NCBI GenBank assembly: GCA_029247265.1
Contig: JAQWLN010000171.1
Coordinates: 1 to 40,602 of the forward strand
DNA: 40,602 bases
Origin: Fuerstiella sp.
GTDB taxonomy: Bacteria > Planctomycetota > Planctomycetia > Planctomycetales > Planctomycetaceae
Direction: 5' to 3'
The position numbers and the translations under genes are program-made. Of the stretch, positions 1-8,826 are shown piece after piece. Positions within the stretch are counted from its first letter, which is position 1. Each line of letters begins with the position of its first letter. The notes beneath the pieces were generated by a model. That model was given only the letters and a program-made list of their open reading frames with translations. It did not search any database and had not been told where the DNA came from.

Positions 1-474
1 CTTGTGCGAGTCCCCCTGATCTTCCGCTGGCCGGGCCACGTGAAAAAGAACCTGCAAAGTGATGCCCTAGTGGAATTACTCGACCTGACAGCCACGGTGA
101 TTGAACTTGCCGGACTGGAACAGCCGGATTACATGCAGGGACAATCATTGCTGCCGATCCTGACTGGCGAAGCCGATCCGTCGCACTTCCGCGATTCCGT
201 CCGCTGCGAATACTTTGAAGCACTGCACCCGCATTTTACGGGCGGCAGCGGTGCCTATGGCACAATGCATCGTCGAGACCACTGGAAACTTGTCGTCTAT
301 CATGGTCACGGACTGGGAGAACTTTACAACCTGAAAGATGACCCGAAGGAATTCAACAACCTGTGGGACGACCCCGCCTATTCAGAGATCAAAGCGCAAC
401 TGGTATTCGAAAGCTTTGACCAGCACGTCTTGCTGACAACGGACGTCGGCAGCGAAAGGATCGCGCCGATGTAA
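1..474 (+). CDS. Sulfatase, C-terminal fragment (5' end outside window)
   Basis: This is the last ~157 codons of a sulfatase, open at the left edge. Family members hydrolyse sulfate esters, in planctomycetes usually on exported algal polysaccharides. The visible part begins at a VPLIFRWPG strand typical of the region after the metal site. It then has a DLTATVIELAG helix and ends with the standard LYNLKDDPKEFNNL signature that closes most arylsulfatase-type proteins. The catalytic C-x-P-S-R motif would lie upstream and cannot be checked, so substrate and activity are unknown. A GTG at position 4 could be mistaken for a start, but the frame runs off the window. The next gene starts about 100 bp downstream on the same strand. 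Confidence 0.93.
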   Translation, partial: LVRVPLIFRWPGHVKKNLQSDALVELLDLTATVIELAGLEQPDYMQGQSLLPILTGEADPSHFRDSVRCEYFEALHPHFTGGSGAYGTMHRRDHWKLVVYHGHGLGELYNLKDDPKEFNNLWDDPAYSEIKAQLVFESFDQHVLLTTDVGSERIAPM

Positions 475-576
475 GCCGAGCGCCGCTGGACCTGCTCCAA
501 CAGGCGACGAGTATTATGACCTTACAAATTTCTCCGGAATCAACACGTCGTAGCTTTGTACACGTGTTTACCACAA

Positions 577-1488
577 ATGTCGGAACCGTCCTCACTCCCC
601 ACGAATCCCACTGAACTTGTTCACTTTGGCAAGCTGGAACTGGTTGCGCGACAACTGGTGGAAGGTTTGATGATGGGGCGGCATCGCAGTCCGTTCAAAG
701 GATCCAGCGTCGAATTTGTTGAGCATCGCGACTATCACCCGGGGGACGAAATTCGTCACATAGACTGGCGAGCCTACGGAAAAACCGGTCGTTATTATGT
801 GAAGGAATTCGAAAACGAAACGAATCTTCGCGCCCAGCTATTGGTCGATGTCAGCGGCAGTATGAGTTATGCCGGCAGTACGCTCAGCAAGTTTGAATAT
901 GCGAAGTTGCTGTCAGCATCGCTGGCCTGGCTGCTGTTCGGGCAACGCGACTCTGTAGGACTGATAACATTTGATGCAAACGTGCGAGACCAGCTGAAAC
1001 CGTCAAGCAATCGTGACACATTTCAACGCATGATGCAGGTCCTGGAAACCGTCACGCCGGGCGAAGACACCAGCGTAGCAGACGTTATTGAATCCGTGCT
1101 GCCGACCATTCAGCGCAGAAGTCTTATCATTCTGATCAGTGACTGTTTCGACAGCCTCGAAGCCCTGGAACATGTATTGCAGCGTCTACGGCACGGACGC
1201 CATGAAGTGGTCATTTTCCGTATCGCGGCGCCCGAGGAAATTGAGTTTCCTTTTGATCGCCCAACTCAGTTTCGCAACCTCGAAAACATTGATCACCGCC
1301 TGCTGGTTGACCCCTCTCGTCTGCGGAAGGAATATCTCCGTCAGTACAACGAATTCTCAACAGGCCTGGAAAAAACGTGCGGTACACTGGGTATCGACTA
1401 TCGCGTGATTCGCACATCGGATCCACTGCAGACGGTCGTTGGCGAGTGGCTGGCCGAACGTATGGCCATCCAGGCTTCACGTCGCTGA
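577..1488 (+). CDS. DUF58 family protein with vWA-like domain
   Basis: A 303-residue protein. It carries the DUF58 hallmark: GRHRSPFKGSSVEF followed by EHRDYHPGDEIRHIDWRAYG at about residues 34-68. A von Willebrand A-like fold follows, with a DVSGSM metal-site motif near residues 91-96. There is no signal peptide or membrane segment. DUF58 proteins usually sit beside a MoxR AAA ATPase and Bat-type membrane proteins and are thought to work in chaperone-like assembly; no MoxR gene is visible here. I chose the ATG at 577 over the in-frame TTG at 556 because it gives the usual N-terminus. Family assignment is firm; the cellular role is inferred only. Confidence 0.92.
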   Translation: MSEPSSLPTNPTELVHFGKLELVARQLVEGLMMGRHRSPFKGSSVEFVEHRDYHPGDEIRHIDWRAYGKTGRYYVKEFENETNLRAQLLVDVSGSMSYAGSTLSKFEYAKLLSASLAWLLFGQRDSVGLITFDANVRDQLKPSSNRDTFQRMMQVLETVTPGEDTSVADVIESVLPTIQRRSLIILISDCFDSLEALEHVLQRLRHGRHEVVIFRIAAPEEIEFPFDRPTQFRNLENIDHRLLVDPSRLRKEYLRQYNEFSTGLEKTCGTLGIDYRVIRTSDPLQTVVGEWLAERMAIQASRR

Positions 1489-1511
1489 ATCCTTTTTTAA
1501 CGGGAATAATC

Positions 1512-2765
1512 GTGTTTCGCATCACCTCATTACTCGCTGTTTTCGCGTCTATCATCCCTAGCGCCGTCGTAACCTGTGCGAATGATCATCTGGCAGTACG
1601 TCCCGAGGCCGCCGGGATGTCGGCAGCAAAGCTGGGGCGCGTTGACCACATCATGCAGAGGCTGGTTGAAGACAGGCAGTTGCCGGGAGCTGTTGTCCTG
1701 GTAGCTCGACATGGACATATCGCTCACCTTAAGTCATACGGGTACCGCAATATCGAGAACGAGACGCCCATGACGTATGACACCATATTTCGAATTTACT
1801 CCATGACCAAGTCGTTGACTTCTGCCATCGTGCTGATGATGGCGGAAGACGAAAAATTGAAGCTGGATGCCCCGGTCCACCGATACCTTCCGGAATTTGC
1901 AGACATACGAGTACACACGGCAGACGGCGGTCGATCGCCAAAACGACCGCCGACGATCCGCGACCTGTTGAGGCACACATCCGGCCTGACCTACGGTCTG
2001 TTCGGCGATTCAGAGGTCGACAGAAGGTATCGTCGTGCAAAGGTCCTGTCGCCAGCCGATGACCTGCCGGCCTTCTCTGCAAAGGTCAGTGACCTGCCAC
2101 TTGAATTTGATCCCGGGACGCAGTGGAAATACAGCGTCGCCAGTGACGTCCTTGGCCGCGTTATAGAAGTTTGTTCCGGCGAGTCGTTTGAAAAAGTGTT
2201 GCAGTCCAGACTTCTGACACCATTAGGAATGGTTGATACGGAATTTCACGTCCCTGATGAAAAGAGCGAGCGTTTTGCGACCGTCTATTCACCGGACGAG
2301 TCAGGCGAACTGCAACCTGTCGACCTGCCGCGAACCAGTGCCTTTCGGAAAGCACCGAAATTCTTATCGGGTGGTGGTGGTCTGGTTTCAACCATCCAGG
2401 ATTATTTTCAGTTTCTATTGATGATCTCTCGGGAAGGCCGCTATGACGGTGGCCGACTGTTGTCATCGGAATCTGTCCGGCTGATGACAACCAGCCAGCT
2501 GCCGCCTGAGGTCAAGTCGATTGCCTTCGGAGACAACGTTCGCCATGGCGTCGGATTTGGACTTGGTTTTTCTGTTCGACAGGAAATGTCGGCCTGGGAT
2601 CCCGGCGGACGAATTGGCGAATATGGCTGGGGCGGCGCAGCCAGCACTCATTATTGGCTCTCACCGAAGGACGACCTGATCGTGATTACAATGGAACAGG
2701 TGCAGCCCTACTCGTTTCTGACCGAATGGGCCATCAAGAAAGCGGTGTACGACGCCATCGAATAG
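1512..2765 (+). CDS. Secreted serine hydrolase, beta-lactamase/EstB-type
   Basis: A 417-residue class C beta-lactamase-like hydrolase. It starts at a GTG, which places a hydrophobic signal peptide (about residues 2-22) at the N-terminus. Catalytic motifs are visible: S97-M-T-K100 (SxxK nucleophile and base), Y207-S-V (tyrosine motif), and the Y-G-W-G-G block near residue 372 that stands where beta-lactamases have KTG. This pattern is typical of esterase/D-aminopeptidase relatives (EstB-like) rather than true beta-lactamases, so an exported esterase or peptidase is more likely than antibiotic resistance. The gene lies 23 bp after the DUF58 gene and may be co-transcribed. The longer frame from 1377 overlaps DUF58 and lacks a proper signal peptide, so I rejected it. 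Confidence 0.88.
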   Translation: MFRITSLLAVFASIIPSAVVTCANDHLAVRPEAAGMSAAKLGRVDHIMQRLVEDRQLPGAVVLVARHGHIAHLKSYGYRNIENETPMTYDTIFRIYSMTKSLTSAIVLMMAEDEKLKLDAPVHRYLPEFADIRVHTADGGRSPKRPPTIRDLLRHTSGLTYGLFGDSEVDRRYRRAKVLSPADDLPAFSAKVSDLPLEFDPGTQWKYSVASDVLGRVIEVCSGESFEKVLQSRLLTPLGMVDTEFHVPDEKSERFATVYSPDESGELQPVDLPRTSAFRKAPKFLSGGGGLVSTIQDYFQFLLMISREGRYDGGRLLSSESVRLMTTSQLPPEVKSIAFGDNVRHGVGFGLGFSVRQEMSAWDPGGRIGEYGWGGAASTHYWLSPKDDLIVITMEQVQPYSFLTEWAIKKAVYDAIE

Positions 2766-2798
2766 TCTGACTCTACGTCAGGTCCGCGCGCAAAAGAA

Positions 2799-2868
2799 GC
2801 ACCGGACGACTCGAAGGGAGAGGAGTCGCTCGGTGCCTCAGACGGATGAGACGAAGAAGCCTTCGTCT
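2799..2868. terminator. Two stacked hairpins between convergent genes
   Basis: A first hairpin pairs 2799-2812 with 2823-2836: GCACCG and CGACTC arms with matching 3' arms, one A-C mismatch and one G-T pair, 10-nt loop. A second hairpin pairs 2849-2856 with 2861-2868 (8 bp, AAGC loop). They lie between the end of the serine hydrolase (plus) and the end of the small lipoprotein gene (minus), where a bidirectional terminator is expected. Neither has a strong T tract. Confidence 0.55.
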
Positions 2869-2969
2869 ACGGAGAGTATCCGTGATTCCGGTGGGAATTG
2901 TTTTCGCAGACGATACCAGGGGCGCTGAGCCACGTGATTCATCGACCGGCGATATCGGTTCTCAGTGGA

Positions 2970-3227
2970 TTATTGATAGGTCGGCAGAGCGTCGATGGGA
3001 GCAAATGCCGTCGTGGGATAGCCGGGCGCGAAAGCCGTCTGCTGACCAGGGGCGAACGCTGATGGATATCCGCCACCCTGGACGCCACCACAGCTACCGC
3101 AACTTCCACAGCCACCGGCGGCAGGATAACCAGCGCCGTATCCACCTCCGTAGCCATGCATGAGGCAGCAACCGGTCATTGAACACATCAACAGCAGACC
3201 GGCACAAAACATTACAAAACGGTTCAT
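2970..3227 (-). CDS. Small glycine-rich lipoprotein
   Basis: An 85-residue predicted lipoprotein. The N-terminus (MNRFVMFCAGLLLMCSMTGCC) is a lipoprotein signal whose likely lipidated cysteine is in the TGCC stretch. The mature part is low complexity: a Gly/Tyr-rich block, a GGCGSCGSCGG cysteine-glycine cluster, and three AFAP repeats. The start is fixed by a GGAGG ribosome site about 7 bases upstream; a longer frame to 3407 has no such signal. Small Gly/Cys-rich lipoproteins of this kind are common in planctomycetes and have no known function. Surface or cell-wall association is an inference. It converges with the serine hydrolase across a double hairpin. Confidence 0.78.
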   Translation of the reverse strand: MNRFVMFCAGLLLMCSMTGCCLMHGYGGGYGAGYPAAGGCGSCGSCGGVQGGGYPSAFAPGQQTAFAPGYPTTAFAPIDALPTYQ

Positions 3228-3964
3228 CAGGTTGCCTCCAGAGATCTGCCGTGGTTTGTATCCGAACGGATGCTGGCAGTGGGCGAGAGAAGAGAGAGTT
3301 TGAATTTCCGGATTTCCGACCGACCAGCCGCCAAGTGAGATGAACGTTGGCTGGAGCGAGGCGAAGAAGCCAGAGATGATTCGTGAGGAAAGACGGAAAG
3401 GAGTCACAGTTGACCTGCGACTTCGGAAAATTACGAGAACCGGTGAAATGGGTCAAGACGTCTTTCGCAGCTGACGAATCTGCGGCACTTCAACGAATTT
3501 GCTGATGTTCGTTGCGGTATTCTGCGGCGAAGCAAAAAAACGCTAAAGATTTTTGGTTTACGTTTCGGTTTTCGACGCTTGTCGCCAGTTCCACATAACG
3601 ACTGCAGCAAATAATTATGCGTGACACGGCCACGAAGATCGGCAAAAACGGCCGCAACATGCTTCTTCAATTCGCTCAGATTCATCGCAGTTGCCAGGTC
3701 ACCGAACCGGCTGATGAAAGCATGTACACCGAACGGCAGTCCGTGACCAGGGCGTCACATCGACACGATTTGCAGTCACATCGACTACAAAAAGCGACTG
3801 TCTTCTGACAACTGGATCTACATAAAGTATTCAGATAAAGAAGGTTACAACTACGGAAGGGGAATGGCACGAATTGTGAAAGTAATCACAAACGGCGACA
3901 ACAACAGTCGCTCCGTCAGATCTCTCAGTCAGTCCTTTCTTCACGACGAACAAAGATTACCCCC
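3228..3964. other. Long intergenic region, promoter-bearing
   Basis: This 737-base divergent region separates the lipoprotein (minus) from the His-rich secreted gene (plus). It must hold both promoters. Several short frames cross it but none has both a ribosome site and a convincing protein. The one structured element I can support is the CRP-like palindrome at 3875-3890. Confidence 0.5.
3875..3890. promoter_or_regulatory. CRP/FNR-like palindromic operator
   Basis: TGTGA-N6-TCACA (spacer AAGTAA), flanked by T on the left and A on the right so that the palindrome extends to TTGTGA/TCACAA. It matches the core of the Escherichia coli CRP consensus exactly. It lies 74 bases before the ATG of the His-rich secreted protein, a plausible operator position. 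No CRP-family gene is in the window, so the binding protein is inferred. Confidence 0.5.
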
Positions 3965-4630
3965 ATGACTCGCACGTTATTCTCATTCATACTGGTTGCC
4001 TCCTGCTGCAACACCATTCCACAGCAGTCAGCGGCAAACGACATCATCAATTTTCTGCGAGCCTTGCAGACACCTTCGTACGACCACCGTCATTCCGAGG
4101 CAAGACACCACAGTCGCCATGACCGGTCGCACAGAACGCGCCATCGAATAGGCGCGGGACATAAAGAAGCACACCGCATACCTGTAAATCGTTCACAGGT
4201 TTCTTTTTCAATGAATTTCGGGACTGTTCCCGCCGTCGCCACAGCTCCCGCATATCACGCCGTGCCGCCGCATCCGGGCGTACTGACAACCGCTCCAGCT
4301 CCTGAACAGCTTCACCACCTGCCACTTCGACTGGGTGAAATAACGACTTGTTCAGTGCCACTGGAAACATGTATCCGCATCAAGGACGCTGCTGAAATTT
4401 CCCCGGATGCCGTTCCTGTGGCTGTTGCCGTTCGTGATCCGCATCTCGGACGATGCGGAAGTCGCGGCTGTGTCGAAGCTGCAGTTTACGTTGAAGTTCT
4501 TGTACCAACCTGCCCATTGCAGGGCCTGCGCGTATCGCCATGCCGGACAAAGATCCGTCTGGATTACGGGCACCATGCGATTGACATCGTGTCACGTAAC
4601 GGAGTTGTCCGGATCGACTACGACGACTAA
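3965..4630 (+). CDS. Secreted histidine-rich protein, unknown function
   Basis: A 221-residue protein that I do not recognise as a named family. Residues 1-24 look like a signal peptide (hydrophobic FSFILVASCC, then an AANDI-type cleavage region). Residues ~39-70 are strikingly rich in His, Arg and Ser (HRHSEARHHSRHDRSHRTRH). A Pro/Ala/His linker follows at ~90-118. The C-terminal ~100 residues look folded, have several cysteines and end with a VRIDYDD tail. The His cluster could bind metal ions, but that is a guess. The gene follows a CRP-like palindrome and converges on the DUF2310-like gene 39 bp away. Confidence 0.7.
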   Translation: MTRTLFSFILVASCCNTIPQQSAANDIINFLRALQTPSYDHRHSEARHHSRHDRSHRTRHRIGAGHKEAHRIPVNRSQVSFSMNFGTVPAVATAPAYHAVPPHPGVLTTAPAPEQLHHLPLRLGEITTCSVPLETCIRIKDAAEISPDAVPVAVAVRDPHLGRCGSRGCVEAAVYVEVLVPTCPLQGLRVSPCRTKIRLDYGHHAIDIVSRNGVVRIDYDD

Positions 4631-4669
4631 ATCTAAATCGCGCTTCACCGACTCGTGCTGAATACACGG

Positions 4670-5485
4670 CTAATCTGGTGAATAGGCACCAATGACAGCA
4701 CGCTCAGGGTCATCGAAGGCAACAGCCTGGTGAGAGACCAGTCGGCAGGGAAGGCACCGGAAGTGAAACCGGCGAAACGGTTCTCGGGACGGTGCCGAAC
4801 TTGACGACGCGACCCAGTCCTGGCCGCAGCCAGGGCACAATCGATTCCTGTCGGTTTCGATTTCGCCCCAGTGCTTCAACAGGTAAAAGAACACCGGACG
4901 TTTCACGGCGTCTTCCACTTCCCGGCACAACGTTCTGCCTTGATCTGCCAGGTCGCTGCCAGGGTCCGCCAACTGCTCGTAGGCACTCACTTCAAGTGCA
5001 GCGCCTTCGAACCAGATTCTGTCGTGACAGGTGTAGGAATCAGACCACGCGCACAACCGTTCTCGTTGCCGATCACTCACAGGCAGAAGATGGAGCGGGA
5101 TGGCAGTTCCCCGATCGCCATGAACAACCGGACTGGCAACATCGAACGCGTGGGTAAAAAGATAGAGTGACGAAGCGGATTTCCACGACGACACTCGCGC
5201 GGCGGCGTCATCATCCATGATTTCCCAAATCGGGTCACAGCCGAACTGGCGACGCACCGAACGAAGGTCGCGCTGCCCCCACTGTGACAAATACCTGTCG
5301 GCGGCCGCGTTCCGGTGTGATAAATACGTATAGGCGCAGAGATCTCCGTCATTCCAGCCAGTGAGATGGTCGCCGCAGATCTGGCCGTTTTTTGCCAACG
5401 CGCCTAGATATGCCTCAGCGGCCGCTACCAGCTCCGCTTCCTCATGCTCGAACAGTGGAGTGAAAATTACGCGCGCAAGCAGCAT
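4670..5485 (-). CDS. DUF2310-like Zn-ribbon protein
   Basis: A 271-residue cytoplasmic protein resembling the DUF2310 family ('Zn-ribbon-containing, possibly nucleic-acid-binding'). Supporting features are an N-terminal segment with a KNGQICG motif (~32-38) and a late CREVEDAVKRPVFFYLLKHWG block (~187-207), which resembles the family's Tyr-rich core. A C-terminal zinc ribbon follows, made of C217-P-G-C220 and C244-L-P-C247. It starts at ATG with an AGGG ribosome site upstream. Function is unknown in the family. It converges with the His-rich gene; the next minus gene upstream ends at 5631. The family call rests on motif memory, not a search. Confidence 0.72.
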   Translation of the reverse strand: MLLARVIFTPLFEHEEAELVAAAEAYLGALAKNGQICGDHLTGWNDGDLCAYTYLSHRNAAADRYLSQWGQRDLRSVRRQFGCDPIWEIMDDDAAARVSSWKSASSLYLFTHAFDVASPVVHGDRGTAIPLHLLPVSDRQRERLCAWSDSYTCHDRIWFEGAALEVSAYEQLADPGSDLADQGRTLCREVEDAVKRPVFFYLLKHWGEIETDRNRLCPGCGQDWVASSSSAPSREPFRRFHFRCLPCRLVSHQAVAFDDPERAVIGAYSPD

Positions 5486-5630
5486 CCGTGATCCCTGCTT
5501 CTGACCTGGACAGTCGCATCAGGCAGCGTCGTATTGAAGCCCGCCACTATGAGATACTTTCCACAGCGTTACGAAGAGATTCAGACCACCGCTGTGACGA
5601 CTTCGAACCAGCGTCCCTGTCTGCCACGTC

Positions 5631-6209
5631 TTATAATTCGTATTCCGATTCACCTTCGCTGTTGCCACCAAACGATTTCCGAAACGCTTCCGCTTGCGCT
5701 TTGATTGTGGCATCAGGACCAGCCAGTTTCAGATAGTAGACGCCCTTGCCCTGCAGCACCAGAATGACACCCGCCATACGATACCCAGGGGCGGCTTCCG
5801 TTTTTCTCAGAATCGGCGGTCCGACAGGTTTCCTGTACGTCCCGGCAATGTTGGCGAAATAGTAGTCGTTGTTTCCCGCTTTGCCTTTGGTCACCTTCGA
5901 AGTTCGTCCATCGCCACTGAATTGATCAACCCAGCGCGAAATATTGGCGCCGACGTCACCTCCCCCGCCCGCAAAGTTGAAAACTGTCAGCTCGCCGGAA
6001 TCTGAATCCCCCTTTGCCGCAGGAATTGTGTAGGTAGCGAGTCTCATACGGCTCGCACTGGGCTTTGACTTCCACGTTGCCGGTATCTTCAATGTGAGAT
6101 CCTTCAACTTGACTTCGGTCGCCTCAGCTTTTTTGGCGTCATCCGCAGACGACTCAGTGACAGTGCCCGTGACGAGCAACAACAACAGACAAACAGTGAC
6201 TCGATACAC
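5631..6209 (-). CDS. Secreted protein of unknown function
   Basis: A 192-residue protein with a clear signal peptide (MYRVTVCLLLLLVTGTVTESSA), so periplasmic or extracytoplasmic. The mature part starts charged (DDAKKAEATEVKLKDLTL), then has an IPATWKSKPSASRMRLATY segment, a glycine run (AGGGGDVG) near residue 83 and an alternating strand/helix pattern to the end. The pattern recalls small secreted planctomycete proteins described only as hypothetical. A GGAG ribosome site precedes the ATG. It lies 145 bp upstream of the DUF2310-like gene on the same strand. Confidence 0.75.
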   Translation of the reverse strand: MYRVTVCLLLLLVTGTVTESSADDAKKAEATEVKLKDLTLKIPATWKSKPSASRMRLATYTIPAAKGDSDSGELTVFNFAGGGGDVGANISRWVDQFSGDGRTSKVTKGKAGNNDYYFANIAGTYRKPVGPPILRKTEAAPGYRMAGVILVLQGKGVYYLKLAGPDATIKAQAEAFRKSFGGNSEGESEYEL

Positions 6210-6569
6210 AATAATCTCCAGCGAAGTGAATAATGTTTTGGGGGCGGCAAGGCCGTCAGCAGGTACAGTCCATCGCGACGGTCTGATCGAGCCATTGTCG
6301 TGAAAATCGTTGGCTCACTGTCGCCTTTTGCTGCAAACCTGCCAGCAGAACCGATTGTCGGCACCTGGTGCACCGGATTCAACTGAGGAAAGGGATTCTT
6401 CTCGCGTGTGAGTTCATTGGCGGAAGCCTTTGTCCACAAAGGCCCATCTGATAGTTTCCCTGTAAATTCAACCAGACAAGCTGCGGATTGCTGTTCAAAC
6501 AGCAGAATCCAGTTGTCCGTGACATGCGTCGACGGCGGAATGCAGGCAGAGTAAAGGACAAATCACAGC

Positions 6570-7490
6570 ATGGCAGCCATCAAAATTACGGCAGGCGAAA
6601 CAAGAATCGGATGGATTGGAACCGGCGTCATGGGAGCCAGCATGTGCGGGCACTTGATGGATGCTGGATTCTCCGCGACGGTGTACTCCCGCACAAAGTC
6701 GAAATCTCAGCCTCTGTTTGATAAAGGTGCCGCGTGGGCGGCATCACCAAGGGCCGTCGCTGAGAAATCAGACGTCGTCTTTTCGATCGTCGGATTTCCT
6801 CACGACGTACGATCGGTGCTGCTTGCCGACGACGGTGCTCTGGCGGGCGCAAGTGAGGGCAGTGTGTTGGTCGACATGACGACCAGTCAGCCATCACTTG
6901 CGGTTGAGATCTACAACGCCGCGAAGGAAAACGGTGTCCATTCTGTGGATGCTCCGGTTTCAGGCGGTGATGTGGGAGCAAAGAATGGCACGCTGTCGAT
7001 CATGATCGGCGGTGACGCGGATGTTGTGGAACCGCTGCAGCCATGCTGGAACGCAATGGGTCAGACGATCGTCCATCAGGGTCCTGCGGGAGCCGGCCAG
7101 CATACAAAAATGGTCAACCAGACTCTGATTGCGACCGGCATGATTGGAGTGTGTGAAGCTTTGCTGTATGGATACAAGGCCGGACTTGATCTGGAGACCG
7201 TCATGAAGTCGGTCTCCAGCGGAGCCGCAGGGAGCTGGTCGTTGTCCAACCTCGGACCACGAATCATCGACAACAACTTCGACCCTGGTTTCTTTGTGGA
7301 ACACTTCATCAAAGACATGGGGATCGCTCTGGAAGAATCAAAGAACCTCGGGCTGTCGATGCCCGGCCTTGCACTGGGACATCAGTTGTATCTTGCTCTG
7401 CAGGCTCAGGGCCACGGCCGCGACGGAACTCACGCGCTGCAGCTGGCCGTTGCCAGCCTGTCCAGCGTCGACTGGAAAAACCGCAGGTAG
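6570..7490 (+). CDS. NAD(P)-dependent beta-hydroxyacid dehydrogenase (HIBADH family)
   Basis: A 306-residue cytoplasmic enzyme of the 3-hydroxyisobutyrate dehydrogenase / tartronate semialdehyde reductase family, which oxidises or reduces beta-hydroxyacids with NAD(P). Visible motifs are the Rossmann fold G17-T-G-V-M-G22, the substrate signature DAPVSGG (127-133), and the catalytic lysine K180 in GQHTKMVNQ. The length is normal. It starts at ATG shortly after an AAAGGA ribosome site. The exact substrate (3-hydroxyisobutyrate, tartronate semialdehyde, succinate semialdehyde or other) cannot be told from the sequence. A sugar kinase follows 129 bp downstream; the pair could share a transcript, but no shared pathway is evident. 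Confidence 0.92.
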   Translation: MAAIKITAGETRIGWIGTGVMGASMCGHLMDAGFSATVYSRTKSKSQPLFDKGAAWAASPRAVAEKSDVVFSIVGFPHDVRSVLLADDGALAGASEGSVLVDMTTSQPSLAVEIYNAAKENGVHSVDAPVSGGDVGAKNGTLSIMIGGDADVVEPLQPCWNAMGQTIVHQGPAGAGQHTKMVNQTLIATGMIGVCEALLYGYKAGLDLETVMKSVSSGAAGSWSLSNLGPRIIDNNFDPGFFVEHFIKDMGIALEESKNLGLSMPGLALGHQLYLALQAQGHGRDGTHALQLAVASLSSVDWKNRR

Positions 7491-7619
7491 GTCAATCCAC
7501 GGCTCTTGTCGTCGTTGTTCTCGAGTGACCGGAATTTACTGTCTCAGCCGCAGCAAACGTTGTCTGCGAATATCTTTCTGCATTTTTAGTTTTCAAAACC
7601 TCACGACGAATTGGAAAAC

Positions 7620-8606
7620 ATGAAGTACGACGTATACGGAGTTGGCAACGCGCTCGTGGACATTCAAGCTCAGGTGTCAGACGAACTTCTTGCTGCAACC
7701 GGCTTTGATAAAGGCATCATGACTCTGGTTGATGATGCCCAACAGCAGCAGCTCATCACAAAGCTTGCCGGGCTGAATCTGAATCGCTGTGCCGGTGGTT
7801 CAGCTGCCAATACAATCGTGGGTGTGGCCGACTTCGGCGGGAAGGCCGCCTACGTCGGCAAAGTTGCCGACGATGAAACAGGCGAGTTCTTTCTGAAGGA
7901 CATGCGAGAGATGGGAGTGACGATTGAAGTGACTCCCGCGACCGACGGACAGACGGGCACTTGTGCTGTCCTGATCACTGACGACGCACAGCGAACAATG
8001 GTGACGAATCTTGGCGTGTCCGCCACACTGACAGAAGCAGACATCGACGAAGAGGAACTTAAACAGGCGAAGTACGTTTACGTGGAAGGTTATCTTCTGA
8101 CCGGCGATTCAACGAAGGCGGCAGCTTACAAGGCGATCGAGCTGGCAAAGAAGAACAACGTCAAAGTGGCGTTCACCGCATCCGATCCATTTCTGGTCAA
8201 CATGATTCGAGACGAAATCTGGAGTCTTGTCGAAGGCCCGGTCGATTTATTTTTCTGCAACGAAGAAGAAGCGAAAAGCCTGACCGGAAAAGACGACCCA
8301 GTGGAATGTGCGGCAGAGATTCATCGTCACGCGGAAAACGTGGCCATGACGCTGGGACCGAATGGTTCCATCATCATGCATGGCGGCGAAACGATTGCCA
8401 TTGAAGGTGTGTCGGTCGATGCGATCGACACGACGGGTGCCGGAGACATGTATGCGGGCGGACTCTTGTACGGAGTCACGAATGGTCTTTCGTGGAAGAA
8501 ATCCGGACACTTGGCGTCGCACGCTGCAGCACGGATCGTCAGCCAGCTGGGAGCCAGAATGGAACAGCGGTTTACCGCCGACGAAATTCAGCAACTGCTG
8601 GCGTAA
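7620..8606 (+). CDS. PfkB-family kinase, adenosine-kinase-like
   Basis: A 328-residue ribokinase/PfkB-family sugar or nucleoside kinase. The GGSAANT motif at ~59-65 and the ATP/anion-hole motif DTTGAGD at ~270-276 (Asp as catalytic base) are both intact. The opening [15 protein letters not shown] and the overall layout match the bacterial proteins annotated as adenosine kinase, but those act on several substrates, so adenosine is only the best guess. I used the ATG at 7620; a TTG three codons earlier is also in frame. It follows the dehydrogenase on the same strand and precedes the sigma-factor gene by about 220 bp. Confidence 0.9.
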   Translation: MKYDVYGVGNALVDIQAQVSDELLAATGFDKGIMTLVDDAQQQQLITKLAGLNLNRCAGGSAANTIVGVADFGGKAAYVGKVADDETGEFFLKDMREMGVTIEVTPATDGQTGTCAVLITDDAQRTMVTNLGVSATLTEADIDEEELKQAKYVYVEGYLLTGDSTKAAAYKAIELAKKNNVKVAFTASDPFLVNMIRDEIWSLVEGPVDLFFCNEEEAKSLTGKDDPVECAAEIHRHAENVAMTLGPNGSIIMHGGETIAIEGVSVDAIDTTGAGDMYAGGLLYGVTNGLSWKKSGHLASHAAARIVSQLGARMEQRFTADEIQQLLA

Positions 8607-8793
8607 CTCCCACCGGCATTCAGCTTGCCATACCTGGGTGCCGATCAATACAACATCTCTTCACTCGAAGACTCGAGCAGAGCCCGGACTCCTGATTGAT
8701 TGTGTTTCCGTCACGGATCGCACAGACAAATCTGCCGCTACCTCATCTCCGTCACTCAAAAATCCTCTGATTTAGCTCCAACAGATCTCGGAA

Positions 8794-8816
8794 TTTCAGC
8801 GTATTCAAGGCTGAAA
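8794..8816 (+). promoter_or_regulatory. Leader hairpin overlapping the sigma-factor ribosome site
   Basis: TTTCAGC (8794-8800) pairs with GCTGAAA (8810-8816) around a 9-nt loop. The 3' arm overlaps the AAAGG ribosome site (8814-8818) of the ECF sigma gene starting at 8827. In the mRNA the stem would partly hide the ribosome site. Whether it regulates translation is inference. Confidence 0.4.
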
Positions 8817-8826
8817 GGTCGACGAA

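Noticed and set aside
3431..3685. Minus-strand 84-codon frame upstream of the lipoprotein
   Set aside because: The first 25 residues look plausible, but there is no ribosome site and the rest is basic low-quality sequence.
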